Shown here piece after piece: positions 11,619 through 24,320 of a DNA stretch of 64,000 bases; positions within the stretch are counted from its first letter, which is position 1, and the number at the start of each line of letters is the position of its first letter. This DNA is from Symsagittifera roscoffensis (taxonomy: Eukaryota; Xenacoelomorpha; Acoela; Convolutidae), in assembly GCF_963678635.1 (NCBI RefSeq), contig NC_087068.1, positions 40,261,649-40,325,648 on the forward strand, written 5' to 3'. A program made the position numbers and the translations under genes. Below the pieces are notes generated by a model, which worked only from the letters and a program-made list of their open reading frames with translations, made no database searches and was not told the origin of the DNA.

Positions 11619-11929
11619 CCACGAATCCAAAGAACATTTTTTGTAATTTGAAGTTTTTGTAATTTGCGGTGTGATTGGAAGTTACTGCATCATGGCTGTT
11701 ACATGAATCGTTTAAATCAGCACATAATTGCACGATTTAGAAACAGCAGGTTTCGTCACATATTTGTATGATAGCTGTTCCTAGGAAAAAAAGTCTTGAT
11801 CCCGATCACTCGAAGGGTGTTCTAGCAAGTGTAAAACTTCTATAGCATTGACTGAATTTGATTTTTTTAGTAATAGGTTCTTTTTTTGATAGTTTTTAAT
11901 CGTTTAAAACTGGAGTTAAACCTTATTTT

Positions 11930-12150
11930 TCTTCTCCTGCTTCCTTCTTTTTCTTTTTCGTCTCTCTTCTTCATCTTCTTCCTTCTTCTTTTTCTTTTTC
12001 TTCTTCTTCCTTCTTCATCTTCTTCTTTCTTTTTCTTCTTTTTTCTTTTTCTCCTCCTTTCTTCCTTCTTCTTTTAGTTCTTCATCCTCTTCTTTCTATT
12101 GTTTCTTATTTTTTTTGTTTTTTTTCTTTCATTTTTTTTAATTTTTGGTC
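11930..12150 (+). repeat. Polypyrimidine (TTC/TCC/T) microsatellite tract
   Basis: An almost pure pyrimidine strand of imperfect TTC, TTTC and TCC units. Open frames through it are low-complexity artefacts. Confidence 0.85.
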
Positions 12151-12200
12151 GTTTAACAACCATAATTATTATTATGGCTAAGATTTTTGTTTTTATGATC

Positions 12201-12918
12201 CATTACGAGGCCAAATTGTGCGTTCTGTGCATTGTAAAAGGATTCCGCAACAGGCCAAAATCAGATTTGTTGCGGAGTCCGCAACATTGCTACTTTTCTT
12301 TGATTTTCTTTGCTGTTTCGGATTCTCGAAACAAATACTTAAAAACTTGTACCGCTCAAAATTGCTCCAAAATAGGTGAATTTGCGGAATGGTAACTGAA
12401 TTTGCGGAGTTCGCAACTGTATTTGCGGAATCCAGAACAGTTTGTGGAATCCACAAACAAATAATAAGACATGTGTATAGTTATATTGAGCTGTTGTCGA
12501 ATCCGCAACTGTAAGCAGGATCCTCAAATTGTAAGTGGAATCCGCAAATAGTAAGTCAAATCCGCAAACTGTAAGTAGATTCCGCATTTTATTTGCGGAT
12601 TACATTTCAATTAGCGGACTCCACTTACATTTTGCGGATTCCACTTACATTTTGCGGATTCCACTTACATTTTGCGGAATCCACTTACAGTTGCGGAATC
12701 CAGAACAGCTAGCTATTTTTGCTTGTTGCAGAATCCGCAACAAAACAAATGTGCCGACAAATTGAACGTTACAGGTAGTTGTACGCGGAACCCACAAAAT
12801 ATTTGTACAGGGAAGCCACTTACATTTTGAAACTTGTTGAAATATTTGTCTCAAGAACTCAAGAACATACAGACGCGAAATTGTGCGCCTATCCAGTGCA
12901 CAGTTTGGCCCCGTAATG
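12201..12918. mobile_element. MITE of the GGCC-TIR family, long member with internal minisatellite
   Basis: The termini are inverted: CATTACGAGGCCAAATTGTG at the left, and the right end reads on the other strand CATTACGGGGCCAAACTGTG. The interior carries many copies of a roughly 19-bp unit (TTTGCGGATTCCACTTACA) in both orientations: GTAAGT...CCGCAAA to the left of about 12590 and TTTGCGGATTCC to the right. The internal array is therefore itself a large inverted repeat. No coding capacity. The target duplication was not resolved. Confidence 0.75.
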
Positions 12919-13038
12919 TCATTATAATTTTTTTCTTTTAAGGTTGTTATGATAACTATTGATATTATTATCATGATTACCATAGTTATGGTTATTAAAT
13001 ATTATTCTGATTTTTCATTGAGATATATTGTGTTTTAG

Positions 13039-13491
13039 TTCGGTTGTGTCACGGACGAGTTTACGCGTGACATGTCTTTGAAACAACAAAACTTTTACGA
13101 ACGAAAACTTCTAAAGAGCCAGACAAGTCGTGCTTGTGCTGCGGTTCATGCGATGCTGAGAACGGCTGACAATAGCTTGGCAGCCGTATACCAAAAACGA
13201 ACTCTTCAGTGGTTTGCTTACTTTTTTGGAGATCTCCGCGATATGTTTCCCTCGTTCATTGACAAAGACCCCGATGAGGACGATCGATTCTTCCTGCTGG
13301 AAATGCTTTTATACGGGTTATTTGGGCTAACAAACTCGAGATGGTGTCCCGGCTCTTCTCGGCAACAGGCTCTCGATTATCTCCAAACTTTTGAGGCCTC
13401 TGTTGCTGAGGAAAAGAGAACCAAAGCACTTCAAGAACTGGTGCGAAAGAAAAGCGAGAAGCAGTCGAATCAGCAACCGGGTCTAAATTAA
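13039..13491 (+). CDS. Unrecognised protein, probable terminal exon
   Basis: A non-repetitive open frame of normal composition, richer in G+C than its surroundings. It runs from a good acceptor (TGTTTTAG ending at 13038) to the TAA at 13489-13491. The frame is open from the acceptor (FGCVTDEFTRD...) through the first ATG at 13072, so it may be either a 3'-terminal exon in phase 0 or a short gene starting at 13072 (139 codons). The protein is mainly helical, with a hydrophobic middle (FLLEMLLYGLFGL), an acidic patch (DKDPDEDD) and a charged C-terminal helix rich in K, E and Q. I do not recognise the family. There is no partner exon I can support nearby. Confidence 0.5.
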   Translation, partial: FGCVTDEFTRDMSLKQQNFYERKLLKSQTSRACAAVHAMLRTADNSLAAVYQKRTLQWFAYFFGDLRDMFPSFIDKDPDEDDRFFLLEMLLYGLFGLTNSRWCPGSSRQQALDYLQTFEASVAEEKRTKALQELVRKKSEKQSNQQPGLN

Positions 13492-13693
13492 CAATCGGAT
13501 CCCGAATAAGCATTGGAATCTTTGAACTAGACTAAGAAATATCAGACCGAATATACGAAGACCAATAACCGAAGAACTGAAAAATCGAAACCACATCAAG
13601 TAATTCAAATTGATTGAGTTTCAGATCTGCAAACATTTAAGCACTAGAAATCAAACAAAGCTACCCGGCTTGACCTCCATTGACCAAAAAAGC
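13492..13693. other. No recognisable feature
   Basis: AT-rich sequence following the orphan exon, possibly its 3' untranslated region. Confidence 0.3.
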
Positions 13694-13766
13694 TTTTCCA
13701 CGGACTGAGTTTTGTTCAATTGGATGATAGTATCATCCAATACCACAAAACTTAGTCCATGGAAAA
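13694..13766. repeat. Hairpin palindrome, about 73 bp
   Basis: TTTTCCACGGACTGAGTTTTGT is matched by ACAAAACTTAGTCCATGGAAAA, around a perfect 21-bp core centred at 13730 (TTGGATGATAGTATCATCCA...). A few mismatches in the arms. It may be a tiny fold-back MITE or a structured RNA site. Confidence 0.7.
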
Positions 13767-14244
13767 ATTCTAGTCATACAAATTTTGTAAATTTTTTCCG
13801 ACAAAACCAACGGAGCTGTCATTATATTTCATTGTTAAATTTGACAAAAAATCTGTCTGCATTTTGATTGACCGAAAGAAAAATGTTAGTGAAAAAAAAA
13901 CGGTATCATACAGTTCCCTTTGTTTCTTTTGTGTTATTTATTAGACAAGCGCTTTTAGGATAACGACACATTTTTTTTTGCTTGAATACAATATTGGGAA
14001 AATGTTCGTATTTGAATAAAGAACATTTTTTTTCAATGCAAAATTAATTTTATGTGCGCACATAGTCCTGAGTACCCAAAAATTTCAGTTTGTTTCTGGT
14101 TATACAGCTACTTTGAAAATTCTCAACCTCTTTCATTTTGTCCTAGACATTACTACCAAAAACAAACCCGATTAATTTTTTTATATAATTTGATAATTAT
14201 TAAGTATAAAAAAGTGATAACCTCATTTTACATTTTATACAGTA

Positions 14245-14448
14245 AATCATTAAGAGGCCAAACTGTATATTTTGTGAATTGTAAGAAGAATCCGCAACAA
14301 GGACGCTCTTTTTAATCTTTTGTTATTTCATTCTCTTTGATCGTTCCAACAAAATTTTAACATATTTCAAGACTTGTCTCTGGAATCCAGGAACATAGAG
14401 ACACAAAATTGTTGACCTATCAATGCACAGTTTGGCCTCGTAATGATT
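14245..14448. mobile_element. MITE of the GGCC-TIR family, short member
   Basis: The left end reads AAATCATTAAGAGGCCAAAC. The right end reads on the other strand AAATCATTACGAGGCCAAAC. The subterminal sequence (ACATAGAGACACAAAATTGT... TGCACAG) also resembles that of the 12201-12918 element, and ATCCGCAACA occurs inside. It therefore belongs to the same non-autonomous family but lacks the expanded 19-bp array. About 204 bp, no coding capacity. Confidence 0.8.
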
Positions 14449-14620
14449 TTAATGCATGCTGGTCTCGAAGCATAATGCTTTCGAAATTAGAGCAAATTCA
14501 AAGACTCAAGGATAGGAAAACTCATGGTCTTTTGCGCAAACTGTTTTTGCTTGCGACACGCCAGACAGCTATATTAAAAAAAAACTTTTTTGGTTTATAA
14601 AAAAAACTAATCATATAATT

Positions 14621-15171
14621 GTTCCGACTTTCGATACGAAAGTAACGGAATATTTGTGCTCGGGGTGGGTTTTTTTTCTTCAGACAAGTTTCGACTTTTT
14701 AACTAGCCATTTTTGACGGAATTTTTTTATATCGTGCAAAAGGTATTGTTATCTTGAGCTTAAATTTGAAAAGATATTTCACCTGTGATCATTTTTCGTA
14801 AAGTTATGAGGGCTTAAAGATTGCCATTTTAGCCATTTTGACCAATTTGGGACAATTAACGCGCGATATAATGCGCGCTATTAACGCGTAAGCGGAGATT
14901 TAGTCCGTCTTATAAATCGTTCCAAATTGGTTGAACGAAGCTTATTTGCCATAATTGATTTGTTACAAGGAACGAAATCTATCGTTTTGTACTTTATATG
15001 GCGTGTGGGGGGATGATTTTCATAAAAAATTGCAAATTTTAGAAGAAAAAAAATTTCGTTTTATTTTATTTCATTTAATTTTTAATGTTATTACTGCTGC
15101 TCCATAAACCTTTAAAGGCAGTCGGAACATTCAGGGCTTCGCCCTGATACGAGTAGTCTTGTTGTCATTTA
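14621..15171 (+). repeat. Dispersed 550-bp repeat, copy 1
   Basis: It matches 30742-31290 in reverse orientation at high identity. Notable parts are a CG-rich palindromic block (ATTAACGCGCG...CGCGCTATTAACGCG near 14857-14888), the hairpin TCAGGGCTTCGCCCTGA at 15131-15147, and short inverted termini GTTCCGAC (14621) and GTCGGAAC (15121). Non-coding. A third, more diverged relative is at about 23925-24320. Confidence 0.8.
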
Positions 15172-18100
15172 TGAGAAAATTTCGATCATAGACCTTCATG
15201 TTTTTTTCTGTATTTTTACAAATTGTTTGACTAGCATTTTTATATTTATGGAAATTGTATGACTAGCAATTTTCGTCAACGCGGGTAGCACTAATCTTCC
15301 ATGCATGTTGTTCGTTGAAATCTTCTTTCTAACTAGAAAACCAGCGCGGCAAAAGACTTGTCGGTTTTGAATATTGTGAGCAAGAAAAAAGGCATAAGCT
15401 TCAACCAAATATAATAATGTGAAATAAAAAAATTTACGATTGACTTATATATCAATTAATAAGGTAATTAGGACAGTTCCGAGAGAAACATTGATTAAGA
15501 AATACATTTACGAAGCAAATTTAGGTGGCTGTTGTGAAAGTAGAACCCAAGGTTCCGCCTAGACTTTCCACCCCAGCATTTAAAAAAAGTGGCGGACTGC
15601 TCTGGGTTCAGATTGAGTTTGAAATTAAAATTGAAGGAACAAAGCGATCAGTAAGACCTATTTTGGTGACTCATTGCTGTTTTGAAAAAAAACTATAGAA
15701 ACAAAATAGAACTATAAACAAAACAAAACTAAAGCCCGAGAATAATTACTCAAATTTGAAGTAAAACAAAAAATAGTGCGGCAGTTTGCTCTCAGTGCTT
15801 CCCATGGCTAATTTAATAGTTATTGTGAAAGAAACTAGTTAAAAACTTTAACCGCACAAATAATTTTTAAAAAACAAAGTTGCTTCATGATTGTTTTATT
15901 TTTTGAATTTTTTTGAACAGCGCAGTTTTTTTAATTTTTGAACTGTTAATCAATAGTTTTGCGCTCCTAATTGATAGCTTCCATAACCGAATTTCGATAG
16001 TCTGTACCGGGTTTCAAGTCGCGGAAAAATTCCGGAAAAGCGGTATCTCGCTAGCGATGGTAGAAAAATAAGCTAAAACTAACTTGGTCGACTTTGTATT
16101 TGCTCAAATTAACAATTTTTCTATAAAATTCAGTCAGTTTTTCCCGTTGGAATTCAAGTGAAATACATTCCTCGGCCGAACCCACTCGAATTATTTGTCG
16201 CTCAATTTTTTTCAGGTCAATTTTTTTGGCCAGTCGATTGTTTTACCTGCTTCGAACTCAGTCAAAACTCAAAATGTTTTTCTCCAGTCGTTTTGCCAAA
16301 ATGGATCTAAATATATCTCGAGGGGGACAAAAAGGCCGGTCGCTGACACAATACCTCAGTCTGCAAAGTCTGCAAACACTAATTATTGGTCACAGCATTC
16401 TAAAAATTCCCAAATATGGTCGCGGCAGTCTGGAAGTACCAATTTTTGTCGCGACTGTCTAAGCATAAAACCACAACCTCATCCGAAATAAATATTCCAT
16501 TTTTTAAAAAGAAAAACCCTGTTTGGTTTAAAAAGGCTTTATCAAAAAGTAGTGATATCATTTTTTTATTCATTTTGAGACGCTGTCAAAACCATTTTCA
16601 TGTTTCTTAAACATGTTTGTGTTTCTCAAACAGATTTGTTGAAAGTGATTTGAAAATGAGAAAATCGGCGTTTGACTTTGTGAGGATCTGAAAATTGAAC
16701 ATGTGGCCATTCAAAAAAAATAATAATTTGAATTGATATTCAAAGTAAATCCAGCCTGATTGTCTTCATTTATTTTGTCAGCTCAGAAAAAATTGTATGT
16801 AAACTGGTTGGTTCAGATTCGGATGAATAAAGTATCCGTTGAATACGATGTAAAGCGAGTGTTGTACAGAATGATTGTTTTATTTAATCCTAAAAGATCA
16901 CGGTTGTTTTTGTATTTCAATGATTTTTTCTTTGATGACAATTTGTGAGCTGTGAGAACATATTTTCAGCAGTACCGCGCTGATTTAAGTTATTCGGACA
17001 AAACAACAAAACATGAAACTTCAAATGCGTTTTTCTCAAACTGCGTTGAGATAAAAAAAAAAATGATGAAAACCAAAGTTGAGGCTACACTGTTCTGAAA
17101 CTTTGTTGTGCTAAACAAGAGGGGCTCAATTTAAATTAATTTGATCAACAATCGACTAATTAGATCTAGCGTAATCTGTATTTAACTGAAATAAGGCAAA
17201 AAGATCCTTTTTTAATGTAAAATGATGGTTCCAAACTTCGAAAAATAAACTGCATCATACAAAATCAGGTAAAAATCTGAGCAACTTTTTTCTTCATCGT
17301 TTCTTGACTGAAAATAATCAAGTTTGTGATAAACGCAATTTTGTTACTTTTTGTTTAAAAAACCTTCATATATTTAGATCTTTTGTTTAAAAAAATAGAG
17401 CAAGAAGCATAACTCCTCTTTGATACAATAAAAGCGCATAATATTTTCTCAGTTCGAGCGTGAGTTTCATTTTTTTGCTTCTAAATTACTTGGTCACGAT
17501 GAGCTCAACGGAAGTATGCGGTGACAGTAGAACCTCATATCAACTACAGGTTGTGGGCGGTAAATGAGAGACAAAAAAAGAGTAAAAACTGAGTGATGTC
17601 TATCGAGAAGTGAAAAAACTTAGAGCTCTAGCTATACTTAACTTGACCTCTTAGTGGATAAAAAACTTGATCTAAATCAAAGTTATACAGATGATCGATT
17701 GATCGATAATTGTTTCGGAAATAAATGAAGATAGGATTGAAAAATGTCGCCTTTTGTCTAGCACAGACTTTGATGGATTGTTACAGAGTGTAATATGGAA
17801 GTTCATATACTTCACAGATAAATATAAAGTCTTTAATGCTTGTCGTCAATTACATATATTAAAAATGAAAAATCAAAAAAAATTACGTGAGCGGGCATCT
17901 ACACTCAACTGAGGCTGTCGTAGGGTCGGAGGCTGCATAAGTGGGAAAAATTATATCAAGCTAGAGTTGTATACTCTTAATAATACCAGCAAACGGTGAA
18001 AATGAGCGTGGTTTTTTTCTGTGAGTACCCTAAAAGACCGATTTGCTGAAATAAAACAAAACAGCTATCAAACTCAATCGACCAAAAGTACTTAGAGCGG

Positions 18101-20084
18101 CCGAAGGAGAGGATGATTCCAGTTGTCCCATGTAAAAAAAAGCAATAAAGTGGCAACACTTGATGTCATGAGTGACGACAACCGAGACTGAAATTTCTAA
18201 CTAAGAATACAATAAAATTTTCTTGAATACAATAAAAATGTCTTTCTTGAATACAACAAAAATCAATTGACATGGAAACCTTAAGTGGACAGAAACTTCT
18301 CGTGGGTTTGTTCTCAATCACCTGTTTCAGTTCTTTTTGCGCTTTTTCTGTTCTTTTCTTCAAAGTTTTCCTCAAAGAGTTAACATTATCCTTCAAGGTA
18401 ACAACAAGAAAATTCAAAATATGTCTTTGCCCGAGTTTTTTGAAAGCATGAGTGTGAAAAAAACATGTTTGTTTATTTTACAAAACTATACAATTTTCTA
18501 TTTAAAAAAAGCGAACAGAATTCCGGAAGAAAACAAAAAAATTCAATTGCAGCTTATCTCTTTGCACACCTTTTTTTACCAATTAAACGTAATTTTTTCC
18601 CGTTTTCAATGACGATAACCTGACTGTGAATTTGACTTGCTGTTCTTTCGCTGATTGAGGTAGGGTCATTTTCTCCGAGAACAGATACTACATTGAAATT
18701 TAGAATGGATGGTGCTACCTGTTTGTGAGTTCGCGGTAAAAAGAAGATGAGTAAGGCTTTCACTGCTTCGTTTGCATTTTTAACTTTTATTCTGCTACAC
18801 ACTGAAGTTGTTTTTCGATGAAGTTATGCAAGAATAGACACCGGCAGCGGAGATTTTTCTCTTAAAAAAATCCAAGAGCACTATCGACTTGTTTTTCTGT
18901 TCTAAACCAGGAGAGGTACTCGAGTGTCATGAAAACAGCAATAAGCGACACTTACCAAGTAGTTTTCAGCACTAAATCCAAGGCAAACTAAATAGATTGA
19001 ACCAAATAAATACAGTAAAAAGAAAAAACCTGAAAACCCATAATTCGTAATGAATCTCAAAAACAATTGATCGTTCTTAACTGGGAAAAATCTTTACATA
19101 TTGATCGTTCTTAACTGGGAAAATTTTTTACATGATTTAACAAGTTGCACTCAAAATCTTTCAGTAAACCTTGCCAATTAAACTCAATCATTTTTTTTTT
19201 CAAAAAAATTGAAATAAAACATGTGGAACTATTTGGATTGATACACTCTTTTCGATAGAAATAAAAGCCCAGCAAAAATGGAGATAATTACAGAAAACAA
19301 AGTAAAAAAAATCTAACAACAGAGTGTAAATAACCTAGTCAAGTAAAGGGAAAGAGATAAGGAGGAAAAGGAATGAAGTAGGAAATATTTCAACTGAGTT
19401 GACTCAAAACTGAATCTAGAAATTACGACAGAATTAAATATTTTGGAACTTCTCGTATACATTTTTTCGAAACAAAATATTTAAAAATTGAGAGAAACAC
19501 TGCATACTGGCTTGAAATCAAAAAAGTAGCACATAAAACTTCGATATGAACTACGTCTTTCTGAAACGACTACGCTTATGATAGGCACAACAATTCAAGA
19601 GTTGTTTTGAAAATTTAAATTAGCAAAAAATTTACCAATTACAAAAAAAAAAGATAATATTTCCAGCCACGATTGGAAACCCTCGTGAACACGTCTTTTT
19701 TAACAGAAAGTTCTGCTTTCTGAAACTTCATTGTTTTTTAAGAATAAACAATCAGTTTGGATTCAGAGTAGAAATAAGGACTTTAGATGCAGTTGAGATC
19801 ATGGTTGAATTTATAAGATTCTTATGGGAGAATGCAATTAACATTACACAGTTAACATATTTGTATCCTAAATTAGTTTTGACACTACAGACTTATTAAA
19901 AACAAAAACTTGTCATATGGCTCCAAAAATCTTGATTTTCACAATAATAAAAAAAATAGGAGTATAAGTAATGTAACGTTTAGTGTCCTAGAATAAAATG
20001 TGCTGGGTCAACTCCTCTCTACTTTTTCTAAATAATCTAATTCTTGAGCAAAAAGATACAGAAAAATGCCGACGATACTGCAAC
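15172..20084. other. Non-coding AT-rich stretch
   Basis: I see no supported gene on either strand. There is one local tandem duplication (TTGATCGTTCTTAACTGGGA twice, about 19066-19125). Confidence 0.4.
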
Positions 20085-23000
20085 TCTAACTGCCACATCT
20101 GAAAAACACATTGAAAAAGGTTACCAAATGGACCGATACTAGTAGGTGGCTGGATAACACTAGACATACTAAAAACACTGACAAAACATAACTACGAGTT
20201 TTACAAAAAACATCTGAAACACAAAATTTACTTTTCGTCTGAGTCAAAGATTAATTAAAAAACACTTTCAAAACTGGTATCTTTGTTAACAGTCACATAA
20301 AAATTGTTACGAAAACCTTAAACATAAACTGACGCACATTTTATCGCCCCTGCAAGTGATCGTGAAAAAATCCAAAAAATCATCAAAAAAACCAATATGT
20401 ATAGATTTTGTTCATCTTTTCCTTTACTACGGCTTGATAATTTATAGATCAACGATTATGACTGTAATTAAATATCTTGATCAATCTACAAAACGACTGT
20501 ATCGAAACATAATAGAAAAAAAAGGAGACTTGAAAGCCTTTAACTAAGTTTTGTCATCTCTACAATGCTGCTAATTTATATCGGTGCGATTTTTTCCAAG
20601 TTTGTAATCAAAATAGTTAGAACTGGAAGCTCTGTCGAAATACAAAGAAACAAATATATTTTCGAAGATTTCATCAAAAACAGGCAACAAACTGCTAGCG
20701 AGATAAGAAAAAGTGCTCTCAACAGCAGTGAAAACTAATAAAACAAACGAAATTGGAAAACTACCAATTCCTCACTCCGATAACAATTTCCGCTTTTAGA
20801 AAAAATTTTGTTTGCCTCAGAAATCAAAAAAAAATAAATCCGAATTGTTCTAAAATTTTCCCAATTTTAATTCTTACTGATCTGACTAATTTCAATTTTA
20901 TCGATCTAGTGGTGGTATTAATTTTGATAAAAATTAAATGTAGTTGGCTTCCCATACTTTTACAATTTTCTAACCTCAAAAACATACTATTTGTCATTAG
21001 CGTCATTTATATCTAATTTTCGATTTAAAAAACATGAGCATTGTGTAATTTGAAAATGATTTTTTTTCTGCTATGAGATGAGACCTTTGAAAACGGAACA
21101 ATTGGTCGAATGGTGTTTTCTGAGGCTTTACGATGGGGTATGGTTAACGAACGACTAACTGCTGGCGAGATAAGTAAAAACTCATACAACAAACGAATTA
21201 GGAAAAATATCAAAGCCTCGCACCGATATCAGTTTCCATTTTTAGGAACAATTTTATGTGCCTCAACTACGGAAATCAAAAAAATTAATCGCAGTTTCTT
21301 AAAACTTTCGAATTTTTCTTAACTGATCTGACGAATCTCAAGTTTATCGTTTTGGTGGTGGTGTTGTTTTTGAAAATATTAAATATACTTTTACAATTTT
21401 TCAACTTCAAAAATTATTCTATTTATCTTTTGTGTAATTTATATCTAAGTTATGATTTTAAAAATATCAGCATTGTGTGAATTGAAAATGATTTATTTTC
21501 TGCTATGAGATGAGACCTTTGAAAACGGAACATTTGGTCGAATGGTGTTTTCTCAGGCTTCACGATGGGGTATGGTTTTTTAAAAACCTTAAAATATTCC
21601 ATCAACTTGTCAGGTTGGTAAAAGTTTAATATTTCTTATAATCAAACAACAACCTGCCAGTTTGCTCATGACCCTTACCACAAAAAAGCACCTTTTTCTC
21701 TGTCTGACTCAGAGTTCGGCTAGTCTTTGATAACCTTACCCAATGAACGTGGAACGCTTCAATGCCCGGGACTTTTGACCAATTTTGTTCAACTTCTCAA
21801 AAAATGATTTTGTTAAAACCGAACTTCAAAGTTAAATTGAAGAATTAAGTTGCCTGAACAAAAAACTTAGCCGTTTTTTTAGAAAAAAATTGTTCAGACT
21901 TGTAATAACAAAATTGAAAAATTTTGACAGCTGAAGATATTTTTCTTTTTCGTCAAAAACTATTCTGTTCAAACTGTGATTAAATTTTTATTCAACTTTT
22001 TTCTTTTTTCAGGAGTTTCCAGTTGATCCTTGGGTTGAGTAAAAAAAAATCACCATGGGCATTGAAAAGTTAACTACCACTTCTGAAAAAGACATTGAAA
22101 AAGGTTATCATTTTGCACGAGACTAGTAGCTGACTGGAGAATACTAGATATACGAAAAACCCTGACAAAACAGGCTCAAAGTAAATTTCGTGTTTCAATT
22201 GAGTCAAACATTAATTAGAAAAAAACTCATTTTCAATACTGGTATCACTTTTAACAGTTTCATAGAATTTCTTCAAAAATCAATAAATTTTTTCTGAAGC
22301 CCATTTTATCACACCTGCAAGTCATCATGACAACATCCGAAAAACCATCAAAAAACTTATGTGTCGAGTTTTTCAATTTTTCTTTAACTGCGGCTTGATA
22401 ATGTATGACTCAAAAATTATGACTCTAATTAAACATCTTAATCATACTAATTTATATCGCTATGAACTTTTATAAGATATTAAACAAAATATTTAGAACG
22501 GAAAACCCTGTCGAAACACAAAGAAACACATTTTTTTTGAAGATCTCATCAAAAACAGCAAAAAACGACTAACTGCTGGCGAGATAAGTAAAAGTGCTCA
22601 CAACAGCAGTAAATTCTCATAAAACAAACGAATTAGGAAAAAATATCAAAGCCTCGCACCGATATCAGTTTCCATTTTTTGAAACAATTTTATGTGCCTC
22701 AATTACAGAAATCAAAAAAATTATTCGCAGTTTCTTAAAACTTTCGTTTTTTTTACTGATCTGACGAATCTCAAGTTTATCGTTTTGGTGGTGGTGTTTT
22801 TTTTTAAATTATTAAATATACTTGGCTTCCTATACTTCAACTTCAAAAATTATTCTATTTATCTTTAGTGTAATTTATATCTAAGTTATGATTTCAAAAA
22901 TATGACCATTGTGTAAATTGAAATGGATTTTTGTCTGCTGTGAGTTGAGATCTTTGAAAACGGGACATTTGGTCGAATGGTGTTCCATCAGGCTTTACGA

Positions 23001-23600
23001 TGGGGTATGGTTTTCGGAAAATCTTATACTATTCCACCAATTTGTCAGCTTAGTAAAAGTTTATTAATTCTTATGATGAAACAACAATCTGCCAATTTGA
23101 ACCGAATCTTTACCACAAAAAAAAACAACTTTTTCCCTGTTTAACTATAAATTCCAATAGTCTCTGTTCACCTTACCCGACAATCGTGGAACCCTTCAGT
23201 GCTCGGGAGTTTCGACTTACTTTTCATCAATTTCTCAAAAAAAGGACTTTGTTAAAACCGAGCTTCAATATTAAGTCGAAAAAATAAGTTGCCTGAAAAA
23301 AATCTAACCTTTTTTAAAAAAAAAAGTTAAGACTTGTAAAAGCAAAATTGAAAAAATTTGACTGCATCTGAAGATATTTTTCTTTTTCATCAAAAACTAC
23401 TCTGTGCAAATTGCAATTAAATTTTTATACGACTTTTTTTTGGAATTTCCAGCTAATCCCTGAGTTGAATAAAAAAAAACCATGGGCGTTGAAAAGTTAA
23501 CTACCACTTCCGAAAAAGACTTTTAAAAAGTTATCAAGTTGCACGAGACTAGAAGGTGGCTGGAGAATACTAGACTATGAGTTTTATAAAAAGTAGACAT
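20085..23600 (+). repeat. Tandem array with about 1.42-kb period
   Basis: Landmark blocks recur in order. 'CCACWTCTGAAAAASACATTG'-type starts are at about 20092, 22078 and 23503. The GCTGGCGAGATAAGTAAAA block is at about 21160 and 22576. The TTGGTCGAATGGTGTT block is at about 21101, 21534 and 22970. The spacing between the best-matched pairs is about 1424 bases. The first unit is longer because its 430-bp distal part (20690-21090) is duplicated again at 21110-21590. Copies differ by many substitutions, so the array is old. No coding potential. Confidence 0.7.
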
Positions 23601-23924
23601 AAAAAGTAGCTTCAAAGTTTTTTCTTTTCAAAATGAAAGTTTTGCCAAAATCTAGAAAACCGTGTTTTACCGTGTTCTAGAAAACTGTGTTTTACCGTGA
23701 AATGAAAGTTTTACCGTGTTTACCGTGACTTTACGTAACCAAAAAATGTTCTTGATTTGAACAATCTTTTTTGTTCAGCCTTTCGAAGTTCGGTTTTTGA
23801 AGAACTCAGTTTTGCTTATTTTTAAAGATAGATTTCGATTTGTAACTAGCAATTTCAAACGGCTGTTTTTCACATTATCTTTTTCAATTTTTCGGTGTGA
23901 AAAATTAACAAGACTTTTTGTATG

Positions 23925-24320
23925 AGGGCAACGCCCTGATGTTCAGACTGGCCATAAACTGGTCTCGTTTTGGTTTAAAAAAGATCGACAATCTCTAAAC
24001 TTTAAGCTGAATTTTAACTTGTGTTTGAAATTAATACGACCAATTGCCCTGCCTCAACTGAATTTGGAACGATTTTATGGTGGGGATAGTTTGCCACGCG
24101 TAAATAATGCGCAATAAATTTTATGTATCACAGCGCTCTTATAGTCACGTTAGTCTTTAAGAGAGTGTTCCACAGCAATCTTTAAATCAGGAGAGTCTAG
24201 CTGACAGAGACTACTAAGATCTGTGAAACAATTTCCCTAGGAAAATGATTTTGAGAATTGGTCTGAAAAAAAAACACCCCGAGCATATATATTCCTTACT
24301 TTCTTCATAAAGTGGAACAA
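23925..24320 (-). repeat. Diverged third copy of the 550-bp dispersed repeat
   Basis: It keeps the hairpin GAGGGCAACGCCCTGATGTT near 23925 and the far-end block GTCTGAAAAAAAAAACACCC with GAGCATATATATTCCTTACT near 24262-24300, in the same orientation as 30742-31290. The middle is poorly conserved. Confidence 0.5.

Noticed and set aside
11886-12077. Hydrophobic 63-codon frame
   Set aside because: Lies in the pyrimidine microsatellite; low complexity only.
12600-12720. CRISPR-like regularly repeated 19-mers
   Set aside because: Units are adjacent with no unique spacers, occur in both orientations and lie within a MITE in a eukaryotic genome.
16195-16491. Two overlapping plus-strand frames of 78-98 codons
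   Set aside because: I suspected a decayed retroelement because of a few periodic motifs, but no domain could be recognised and codon use looks like the flanks.
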